Shown here one piece after another: positions 13,311 to 23,124 of a stretch of 64,000 nucleotides of DNA (positions within the stretch are counted from its first letter, which is position 1; the number at the start of each line of letters is the position of its first letter). The DNA is from Nageia nagi (taxonomy: Eukaryota > Pinophyta). The stretch spans positions 56,172,001 to 56,236,000 of the forward strand of contig JBITNC010000001.1 in the NCBI GenBank assembly GCA_050084985.1. Direction: 5' to 3'. Below the pieces are notes generated by a model. The model searched no databases and was not told the DNA's origin. It saw only the letters and a list, made by a program, of their open reading frames with translations. Both the position numbers and the translations under genes were made by a program.

Positions 13311-14382
13311 AAAAGGTACACACTATTGTTCTTGCTCTTGTTATTAATAATATTTTGACATGTATACAGTAGTATAGGTGTCTCTGGTTTAGTTTTATGG
13401 TCAAATTCCTCATAGATTCCTGCATTCATGCTATGATGCAACTCACCAATCTATCATCTACATCACATAGGGGACATTCATTTATCATCAAAATTCACAT
13501 CCTTATATCATTTTGTATCTCCACATGGGTGTTGATCTCAACACATGTGTAGGTATTTTATCAAATCTTAGGAAGCCAATAGTATTCTTAGGTCATTTAT
13601 TCCTATTTAGAGGATATAGCCTATGCCTTGTGTTGATTTATCATCATTTACTAAGAAAAACATGGCTTAATTTAGATTAACAACTTTTTCACTTAGGGTC
13701 ATCTCTTAGTTTCTTAACTGTTTATCATCCATTCTTATTCCTACTTCCCTAGAGGATCAATATGGTATTAGAGAGGTTATTTCTAGCTCTATTTCTAACC
13801 TACCACAATAGGTCCTATGCTGTGTTTCTTACCATATTTCATGCACATTAAAAACTTTTTCATTTCAAAATAACGTTCCTAATCCCTTGAACATTGTTTC
13901 ATTATGCATTTAGCCTTTACATGGATTTTGGATCCATGTGACCATATTCGCTCTCATGATCAACTAGCTGCAACCATGAAGGAAATTTGATTTCTAGTAT
14001 CCAAACAATGAAATATGCCTCCATATTTTCCTAAACCTAACATATCACACCCAAACATTGTAATTCATTAAAAATACTAGCACTTGTGTTGGGTTCAATT
14101 TACAACTTTTATATACATTTAATATCCCAACCACCTTTTCTATGTTATCCTAATCATTGTCCAATAATTACAGGCGTTCATATCTCATTAGTTAAACATA
14201 TGTTATACTTAGACAAATTTAAAAATAATTATAAACATTAATTATTCATGCCATACACATTTCATGAATACATCTTATAAATAGGTCATAACATATATAT
14301 TTCAATTGCCAAAAAAAGGTAGTACATTATTTTTTTCAAACATACATCCCATCAACCATACAATAAGTTAATTTTCTATGCT
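13311..14382 (+). other. A2 internal region without recognised domains
   Basis: This lies between gag and the nested Copia element, where protease or RT would be expected. I found no D[ST]G protease signature, no Y[VLM]DD and no integrase zinc finger on either strand. It is low-complexity and stop-filled. Confidence 0.4.
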
Positions 14383-14387
14383 AACAC

Positions 14388-14887
14388 TATTGGAATGTAT
14401 AATGCATTATTGTAAAGGTTTTGTAATAGTATTCTATGTAAGTTCACTAATACTTAATGGTATCATTTGATACCTTAGGTATTTAAGTGAATATGATAAT
14501 GTTACTTGTCTTACACTCCATGTCATGAGCATGCCCCTTGGGTAAAAGGATATGCATGTCATGCTTTTGTACATTGGATAAAAGGGTGATCCAAATAGAG
14601 ATTTTGGCCTATAAATAGAAGTCTCCCTCTTTTGATCATATACCAATTTTTGGAGTAAAGTTATGTTAGTGGATAGTGTTTAGGATTTGAGGTTAGAAAG
14701 AATTATAAGAGTTCATATTTGTGAAAGAAGTGAGATCTAGTTAGTGGATGTACTCCTAGTTGGAGGAACCACTTACATCTTATGTTATCTTAGTGAGATT
14801 GCTTTGTGAGTTTGTTAGATATAAATTGTTAGCTTTCATATGATCTTGGAAGTATAGTGTTGTTTAGTTTATATTACAACTCCTTCA
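14388..14887 (+). repeat. 5' LTR of C1
   Basis: 500 bp, starting TATTGGAATG (family form TGTTGGAATG) and ending CTCCTTCA. It carries a TATAAATAG-like box at about 14610 (GGCCTATAAATAGAAG), a plausible retrotransposon promoter that recurs in every copy (18840, 28400, 49420). Confidence 0.88.
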
Positions 14888-14889
14888 TT

Positions 14890-14901
14890 TAGTATCAAAG
14901 C
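14890..14901 (+). other. Primer binding site of C1
   Basis: TAGTATCAAAGC lies two bases after the 5' LTR. It differs from the initiator-Met tRNA complement TGGTATCAGAGC by two G-to-A changes, the typical decay of methylated repeats. C2 has TGGTATTAGAGC in the same place. Confidence 0.6.
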
Positions 14902-17652
14902 TTGATGTTGAGGCTCTTCTTCTACAACTTGGTAATCTTCATTCTTCATTCTACATATCATATCTTATTTCATTATTGAGGCAAAATCAAGAGAAGGTAT
15001 AAATTCCCTCCTTGATTATTTGTTAGATTATTGATTTATGATACTAACATATAAGTTATATGCTAGGTCATTTTTTTTTATTTTTTTTTTTAATAGCAAT
15101 ATGCAACTATTGTTGATTATACTAACATTTTCTATGTTAGTTGCAATTCTTTGTTTTATGGCTAACAAAAATTACAATATGATGTAATTTTTTTTTTTGC
15201 TTATATTTTTTTTACTATAAATTTAGTTACAAATTACTACACCTTTTTTTTAATAAAAAAAACAAAGAGGTTTGTATATAATATTTGTGTAATATTATAT
15301 AAGTAATATTACAAAAGCCTTATTTTTTAGTTTCTACTCAATAAAAAAAAAGGGTTATAGTAAAAATTGCAATATTTTTACATGCTATTTGAATCATTTT
15401 TTTTTATTTACATATAATCCTAATACCTTATTGAGGGGAACTACAAGCCTTTTTTTTTATATACTTGAAATTTAGTATTTAAAAAAAAAAAACTTTTGTT
15501 GAAAGAAAATAGAGAATTTCAAAAATAAATATTGAACCTTTTTTTTGTAAAATTTTTACAATGATATTGAGGAGTTTCTAGCCTCTCAAATTCTTGGACC
15601 TCTTAGCCTCTCAAATTCGTAGCCCTCTTAGCTCTAATTGTAGCATCGAGACAAATAATAATGGTTAGAGGGAGCATAGTAAGGATGCCCTTGCTCATTC
15701 TAGGAATGGCTATGCTAAGGAAGGGTGATTAAGATTTGGGGAGGCATCTCCTTTTTTGTTTGGCTATCTACCTTAGTGTAAGCCCTAATAGGAAAGTCCA
15801 TCCTACAAATGATAGTTGATGGCTCTTTTTAGCACTTGATTCCCCCCCTGATCACCTAGATTCAAATGCAACTACCTCCCTCTCCTTCCACCACCCTTGT
15901 GGCTCATCCGTCACCCTCAAATTTCCTAATCTCTACTCCATCTCTCCACTTGACCTCTTCTTAGCCACTCTTTGCTCCCTCTCTATGCATTTCCCTCTCT
16001 AAGTTGGCCCATATTTGTTTTTTGGTCTTTCTCCTCTCAATTTTTTTTATTTATTTATGTTGTCTTTCACCTATATTTGGCATTAAATTTTCTAGTAGAT
16101 GAATTTATTTGAGATAATTACTATTTTTTGCTTCTTACAAGCAAAGTCTTTTCCCATCATGACTGACTTAGCATGAAGTAAAAAGCTAAAAATTATATTT
16201 AATGCACATACATGCAATAGAGAACTATTTAATTCCTACATGGGAATATCATGATGACTAAGGAAGGAAATTTAAATCATTTAGCCTTGAGAAAGGAAAA
16301 TTCTTACATGACATTTTTTTCCCCTAGTTAAAATTGCTAAGGTACTCTAGTATGCTATCCTTAAATGATCTTTTTTTAAGTAAAAGAGGGGAAATTGTAT
16401 ATTTCTTTTTCTTAAATTTTTATATAGCATGTTAGATAAAATATTACATGTCTATATATTTTTTGTTAACTTATGTAAATATGATAATGCATGCTTCTTA
16501 ATTTTTTAATGCATGCTAAGTATTTTTTATAAAGTGATAGATAAATGCAAACTATGTTAATAATCCATGCCTAAGGCTTAAAATTTTTAAGTCAATGCTT
16601 ACTACTTAAAAGTTAAATGCATGCTTAGTACTTCAATTTTGTACTTTAAATGATGTATTTCTTTACTTAAAAAGTGTATTTTTTTAGCTTACTTAGATGC
16701 ATACTTATGAGATAATGCATGCTTATGCTTAGTACTTAAACTTTTAAAATGATACATGCTTATGCTTATTACTTAAAATCTTAATTTATGATGCAATTTA
16801 CTTCCTTATGCAAGAATGTACTTATGCAAAATTAAGAATGATGTAAAGATGTCCTTTAGGGGTTGGTAAACAAAACCCATTAGACACTTAGGTTTCAAAT
16901 TTTGAATGGATGATGTTTTACTTATGCTCTTATTTTCTTATGTTTTTCTTTTTGCTTTATTTTCTTATGCAAACAAAAATTCAAATATTAAAATGAGAAA
17001 CCCCCTAAAATGAACACATCTACACGTACATTTTGCAACATGACTTGTTTAGGGAGCCATAAGGTAGGACAAGTGGACTGGAGCCTTTAAGTCTGATAAT
17101 CCAAATGGTGAAAAGTTTATTCTTTTCAATTACCCCTAAGCCCTCTATTGGTTTGAACATAACTCCAATAGGTGTACAAGCATGTGTGTAGTGATACCAC
17201 ATGTCTGTACATCCATTCAGGAATTATCCTAATAACCTAGAAGGAAAACTTGAAACCTAATCAAGGTTAATAATTTGGCCAATCCAATATACCTCATAAC
17301 TTGGAAAATAGTAGGTACTTCTCCTTGTGAGAGTAAAATATTGGCCAAGGTGAACTAATTGAGGATTGGTAGTACTTGGCCTCTTTTTATGTGAGCTTCT
17401 AGGTGAAGGCCTAATTTTATATAAGAAAATAAGCCTCAATAATGTCACTCTACATCTACGGTTCTTAAGATGACAAATGTATTTGGATACATGGATTATT
17501 ATTTGAATTGTGAAACATTTACATTTGTGAATCAAATCAAGCATATCTCTAGTGTTAAATTTAACATGTATTATTTACTAGGTTAAAACTTAACATATAA
17601 TGTTGTTTATTGAACCATATGCTTACTACTTTTTCACATCTTTTTGTGGCAA
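14902..17652 (+). other. Long leader of C1, non-coding
   Basis: It is shared with the C2 leader (30697-33245 and 39148-39210): for example AAAGATGTCCTTTAGGGG at 16852 matches 32716, and the passage after ATTTTGAATGGATGATGTTTT matches too. It contains long T and A runs (15065-15500), a short direct repeat CCTCTTAGCCTCTCAAATTC (15578-15630), and AATGCATGCTTA-type repeats (16440-16750). No supported ORF. Confidence 0.6.
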
Positions 17653-18633
17653 ATGGGAGACTCTTTTTTACCCAAACACATTGTTGATGGTTTCAACTTT
17701 GGGATTTGGGAATCTTGGATGAAAGTTGAATTATAGGCAAGGAAGCTTTGGCTAATAGTGAATGAGAACTTTGTACCTCCTATAGATGATAAGGCACTAG
17801 AGGCTTACAACACAAAGAATGAGTTGGAAACCTCCATGATCTTTCATGCAATTTTAGATAATATGCTCCTGATGATTTCCTCTTCAACCTAGATAAAGGA
17901 ATCTTGGGATAAGCTTAAGAAAATCTACCTTTGTTCAAATTTTTCAAGAATGTTTACTATTCTCCAAAAGTTACTTTGATCTCATCAAGGGGAAGATGAA
18001 AATATGGCTATCTACTTGAACAAAATCATTGACCTATGGACCCAACTTGTTGCTTGTGGGTGAAATTGGATCAATGATGAGTTCATGATCTTCATCATTC
18101 TTTAAATCCTTTATTCAATGTTTAGAAACTTTATGATGGTTATGGAAACAAAGCTTGATGATGAAGAAGAATTCTTCTCCTTTGAGAACCTTTCTAGGCT
18201 CCTTTTGAAGCATGAGGAAATCCTTAACAAAAATTAGTTAATTTATTCTCCTAAGGATAATAATGTTGATTTTGGAGCAAATAAAACTCCTTTCAAGAAG
18301 AAGTTCAAACTTCATAAGAAATCTTATCCTTATTCCTCCAAAAAGTTTGAAAAAAGAAGCAATAGCAACAATAGCAGCATGAATAATGGCAATAATGACA
18401 ATAATAGGAACAATAACAACAACAGCAAGAATAATTGCAACAACAACCACTTCAAGCAAAGAGATGGAAAAGGCAAAACAAACAATCCATATCCTAAGGA
18501 AAAGCTTGATGGTAATTATAACTATTATGGCATCCAAGGTCATAAAAAAGTTGATTGCTACAAAAAGAAAAGAGAGGAAAAGAACAAAGGAAATAGAAAT
18601 GTAAATAACTTAAAAAGAAATGGAAATGTATAA
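17653..18633 (+). pseudogene. Copia Gag (UBN2-type) with zinc knuckle, C1
   Basis: The frame starts at the ATG at 17653: MGDSFLPKHIVDGFNFGIW then ESWMKVEL, the typical Copia gag opening around F-x-x-W. It continues through the alpha-helical UBN2 region (LWTQLVACG, then LLKHEEILN) with several in-frame stops (17732, 17889 and others). The tail (18379-18520) is an Asn-rich run encoded by AAY triplets, and the knuckle reads NYNYYGIQGHKKVDC; a CX2CX4HX4C knuckle is expected, so two cysteines have become Tyr. After LKRNGNV the frame meets a stop inside the LTR start. About 320 residues; not functional. The antisense Ile-rich frame over 18238-18543 is only a shadow of the Asn repeats. Confidence 0.8.
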
Positions 18634-19116
18634 TGCATTATTGTAAAGGCTTTGTAATAGTGTTCTATGTAAGTTCATTAATACTTAATGGTATCATTTG
18701 ATACCTTAAGTATCTAAGTGAATATGATAATGTTACTTATTCTGCACTCCATTTCATGAGCATACCCCTTGGGTAAAAGGATGTGCATGTCATGCTTTTA
18801 TACATTGGGTAAAAAGGTTATCCAAAGAGGGATTTTGGCCTGTAAATAGAAGGCTCCCTCTTTGGATCATATACCAATTTGTGAAGTAAATTTATGTTAC
18901 TAGATAGTGTTTAGGAGTTGACCTTAGAAAGAATTGTAAGAGTTCATATTTGTGAAAGAAGTGGGATCAAGTTAGTGGATGTACTCTTAGTTGGAGGAAC
19001 CACTTACATCTTGTGTTCTTAGTGATATTGCTTTATGAGTTTGTAAGATGTAAATTGTGAGCTTTCATGTTATCTTGGGAGTATAGAGTTATTTAGTTTA
19101 TATTTCAACTCCTTCA
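18619..19116 (+). repeat. 3' LTR of C1
   Basis: It matches the 5' LTR over its whole length. The first bases read AATGGAAATGTA instead of TGTTGGAATGTA, consistent with a deletion junction placed exactly at the LTR edge. Confidence 0.85.
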
Positions 19117-19129
19117 AACACTGCTAGTG

Positions 19130-21060
19130 GTACCATAGTGACTCCTAGTACTCTTAAAGCTCTTATACTTAGAGGTTTTCCTACTAATACTTAGCCTCTT
19201 AATCCTAGATTGTTCCTCCAGTTCTATTAGTTATGCCTACAAGTGACCTTTCTCATCCAATAGGTCCTTGATCTTCTTTTTTTCTCTAAAACATGATCCA
19301 TCATCCCTAATAAGTTTTGATCCTAGTAATCCTAGTGTATTTTATGCAATGTCTCCATAATCTGCTCTAAGGCCTCCAAGTGCATCTTTAGTGCCTCTAG
19401 CTCTTGATCTTTCATAGCACTCTTCTCCCTCAAACTAGTTAGGGTTTCCTCCACTTGTATTCTAAACACCTTATTTGAAATAAGGTTTAATTTCATTTGA
19501 TATATAAGAAATAATCTAAGTAATGTTAGTTATATTATTATTATTTTATGTAAGCTAGCTTGTAGGTATAAAAAGCAATATACTCATTAAGCTCATTCTC
19601 GAGCTATTACTGGTCTCAATAATGGGGATTCCAATGGCCAAATCCCACCCTCCCTGCTCACCATGTTTTAGGTGCTTCTCCACTCTCACATCCCCTTCCT
19701 CCTAATCTTCCATATCACCACCTTCATCTTCTTCTTCTTCTTTTGTAGCCTCTACTAATCGATCCAACCAATACAAACCAAGTGGATCAAGCCTCACTCC
19801 ATCTCACCATGTTAGGTAATTATGTTCAAAGTAAGGGTCATCTGGATCCTCATCTCCCTTGTTATCTAATTTACTCCTTGACCCATGGTCCTAGGGAGGC
19901 ATTGATTCCTCCACCCATTTCAAGGGAGTCTCATAAAGGGTAAGGTCATGTGCCCTATACCTCCTATTCCTAACCACAAACTTGCATTTTGATGGAATGC
20001 CTTAACTTCAAATAAACTACCTCATAACCCTCTCATTCCTATATGGCTTAATAAAAATCTTCCATGTCTACAAATAACACGATCTATGTTGTTATTCCAA
20101 CTCTCCCCTTAGTTCATTTAGCTAATAAGGTATGGTTGCATAGGGTCTATAGATCACATCACCTGCCAAACCAAAGTTATGAATTAGTCATTATTATTGA
20201 AACCAATAAAATAATAAACCTAAACCATATAATATAAATTACTTACCTCCCATCAAGCCATCCATAACCTTCCTATAGGCTTCCATAGTCTTGTAGATTT
20301 ATATAATCTTCCCATGATTGGCCCCTCGATACCATGATGGATGATCGAGATATATGACATACATAGGAAGCTCCCTAGGTATCATAACAACAATGTGCTC
20401 ATAAGGCCAACACTATAGGACAAATGAGTGTGCCAGCCTCTTACCACTCTTTTGCACCATCACAAAGTTATGCAAGTTTGGTAGATCTAGGAAATAATAT
20501 AAGGTGCCCATGAATAATTATGACCCTACATCATCTCATAAACCATCTGTATCAACCAAAGTGGGAACACCTCATGATTTTTATATGGATACACAATGTT
20601 ATCAATGCATGTAACCGTAACAAGTTGCACCCACTTGAATCTCTTCATCTTTCTCCTAAAAGCATGATGAAGGAAGGTACCTTTCCTCCCCTCATGGTCC
20701 TCTCAAAACCTTGTAAGTTAATTGGTCGATTTACTACACTAGTCATCTATCATCGCCTCGTTAAAGAATATGGGTTTACCTTTCATAGGTACTCATAAAA
20801 TTTGATGAATATCTTGTGAAACTATGGTGATCTCCCTATTAAGAAGGTGAAATGTGTTGGTCCTCTTAAACCACCTCTCCATAAGGGCCATGAGTAGCTC
20901 CTTATCTACTCAAATGTATGGGGCATGGAGAAGCCATACCATACCAACATGTTGGAGCAAACTTGTATCCTCCTCTATGATCCTATCTTTCATGACCAAG
21001 TATTTCTTCCAACTTCAAGACATAGGCTCGGGCTCCATGAGAATTAGCGACACTACAAGC
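19130..21060 (-). pseudogene. Decayed plant mobile domain (PMD) protein, antisense within element A2
   Basis: Minus strand. Around 20900-20750 the reading is ERWFKRTNTFHLLNREITIV then SQDIHQIL-VPMKGKPIFFNEA, matching the PMD core (W...FHL..GEMTITLQDV..ILGLPI.G). Further downstream, near 20100-19980, come DVIYRPYATIPY then ERVMRQF, matching the PMD C-terminal part (RVMRQFG...IP). Stops and shifts are frequent. It lies antisense to gag and LTRs of A2, between the internal region and the 3' polypurine tract, as in A1. PMD modules are known passengers of plant Mutator-like and Ty3/Gypsy elements. What this protein did for the element is unknown. Confidence 0.65.
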
Positions 21061-23110
21061 ATAAAAAAGATAAGTTATGGATCAATTTTAAACCAATTTT
21101 CAATACAATAAGTATAAAGAGATTGTATTCATGTATTATTAGCACACATTAAGCAATACCATAGTTGTTTGAACACTTTACCATATCATAATATATTCTA
21201 TCATTCCAAATCCTATGCTAATATTAGCACCCATGCTAGGCTTTTTGAGCCCAATTCCCATGAAACTTGGGAGGAAACTTCCTTTAACCTGATGATTTCA
21301 TAAAACCCTAGCCTAGGGTATCCCATGAATTTTCCTAATTATCCCATTTTCCATGCAAATTTCATAAAAAAAAATAATAAAAAGGCTCAAAACACCTACC
21401 ACATGTATCGAAACTTTGTTATGTCATAAGAGATAGGCCTTACGATTCTTTCTTGGTAATCTTCATCCTGAAATACCAAATTTAAAACTCTAGTAAAAAC
21501 TCATAAAACTAGACCAAATTGATACAACTCATAAATTTAACCACTTACCTCATAATGTTGATCACATGCAAGGCCCCAAATCACCTAGACAAGCTCATTT
21601 GACTCCTCTAGGACCATATCTCCAATCTTAAATAGTGAAAGTGACAAATAGGTTAGTATCTAGCCTATTTAGCACTAAAATAAGATACATTCCAAGAGGC
21701 AAGTGCTAATTAGCAACTATAGCTTTCTCATTATATCTTCAAAATATTATTTTCCTACCTCTTAACTCATTTGATTCAAGTTCTAAAAGGTCCCAAAACT
21801 CAAATCATTACAGATCCTCACATCTGCACTCACCTCAATTCCTATGTTGGCTACCAGCTCCCACACTATTATTCCTGAGAATTTATAACTTCATTCCAAA
21901 AATCACAAATCCTCTAGCTACATGTGGTCTAAAAGTTAATTTAGGACTAACATATTTGGAAAAATCAAATTTTTATAAGCACAAACGAACATCTAATCAA
22001 AGAATGATGCATCTGTTGCATGTTTATTCTTGGGTTCAACCCTTTCATCATAAAATCAAGCACTTTATTAGGAGATATTAGGTATGAAAATATATTTTTC
22101 AAAATCATATATCATGATATAGGATGCATCTTTCATATCAAAAGCATAAGTTACAAAATCAATAGTGTGCATGCTAAAGCTAGCATGAACATTGAGTTAC
22201 AAGGGCATTAATCAGGCCAAATCATAGATAAGCACATGGTAGGTAAGTCACAAGGATTATTACTAACCTTACCTCTACTTTTATTTAATCATTTACATGA
22301 TTGGAAAATATTAAAACCAATCATCATTGAGTTACCTTTATTGGTTGGGTCTCAACTAACCATCGTTAATCACATCTAAGAATGAGGCATGTACCTCATG
22401 ATGATGATTGCATCTCATGTCAATATCTAAGAATGGGGTATATACCTCATGATGATGAATGATATATCACATAACATGGTTGGGAAATATTCAATCCAAC
22501 AATATCTTTGAGTCACTTTTTTCAGTTGGATCTCAACTAACCATCACCATATTATTTTTTCTTATTCATATGTTGCATCTAGGAATGGGACATGTACCTC
22601 ATGATGATGTTAACATATATGGCTCTATTTGCATGAGTTCTCTCTCAGAATGGGGCATGTACCCCATGATGATGTGTACATACCTTTATCATTATTCTCT
22701 TATGTATGCATCTTATAATGAAGCATTGAGTATTTTTGTATTTAGTGTTCTCAAGATGATGTATGCATATTATATTAATTTCATCTTTGCTTTTATTATT
22801 GTTATATCATTTGATAAAACATTATGATGTTCTCTCTTATTTTTCATTTTTATATAATTTATGAGTTAACAATCATATATGTGCTTGTAACTATTTGCCT
22901 CTTATTTCAAGTTCATTTTTTGCTCTTGGTTGATTCTACTTCATGCAAACCATTACATATCACAACCAAGGAAAAGAGGAAGAAATATACATCATCAAAT
23001 CCTTGATGATCTAGAGAGCTAAACCATGGAAGTATCAATTTGTTCTTATCTTTACCTTTACTTCCTTTGCAAGCATAATTTTATTTTGAGATTCAATTTA
23101 CTTATACTTA
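21061..23110 (+). other. A2 3' internal region with hairpin-forming short repeats
   Basis: Two tandem ~150-190-bp blocks (about 22300-22490 and 22490-22620) share GAGTYACTTT..., GGTCTCAACTAACCATC and a 26-bp phrase. The phrase, AATGGGGCATGTACCTCATG then ATGATG, occurs four times (about 22380, 22432, 22574, 22650). In its ATGAGGCATGTACCTCAT form the ends are inverted repeats that could form a small hairpin. No gene was recognised; the 22459-22827 open frame crosses these repeats and has no known motif. Confidence 0.5.
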
Positions 23111-23124
23111 CAAAGGGAGGCATC
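23111..23124 (+). other. Polypurine tract of A2
   Basis: CAAAGGGAGGCATC sits immediately before the LTR start TGTTAACACC. It is equivalent to 3858-3871 in A1. Confidence 0.6.

Larger units (their letters stand above)
14388..19116 (+). mobile_element. Copia-type LTR element C1, gag only
   Basis: It is bounded by two ~500-bp LTRs (14388-14887, 18619-19116) and a perfect 5-bp target duplication AACAC (14383-14387 and 19117-19121). Inside are a primer site TAGTATCAAAGC (decayed from TGGTATCAGAGC), an unusually long ~2.7-kb T/C-rich leader, and a Copia gag that runs straight into the 3' LTR. Protease, integrase, RT and RNase H are missing, and no polypurine tract remains. It is the same family as C2 (28179-49688), which keeps parts of pol. 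The host sequence is A2 internal DNA, so C1 came after A2. Confidence 0.88.

Noticed and set aside
17257-17544. 95-residue minus frame matching the N-terminus of the 223-residue minus frame at 28769-29440.
   Set aside because: Both are the conserved leader read backwards. In C2 it is merely fused to the inverted gag, so the shared peptide is not evidence of a gene.
18238-18543. Ile/Val-rich antisense frame resembling transmembrane helices.
   Set aside because: It is the reverse strand of the Asn-codon repeat in Copia gag (AAY read as RTT). The equivalent shadow occurs at 28910-29338.
20520-21111. Plus-strand frames of 92 and 85 residues.
   Set aside because: They are antisense to the PMD relic, which has motif support; no motif on the plus strand.
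22459-22827. 122-residue plus frame, one of the longer ones in the window.
   Set aside because: It runs across the short tandem blocks with the CATGTACCTCATGATGATG phrase, and its Met/Tyr/His-rich composition follows from those repeats.
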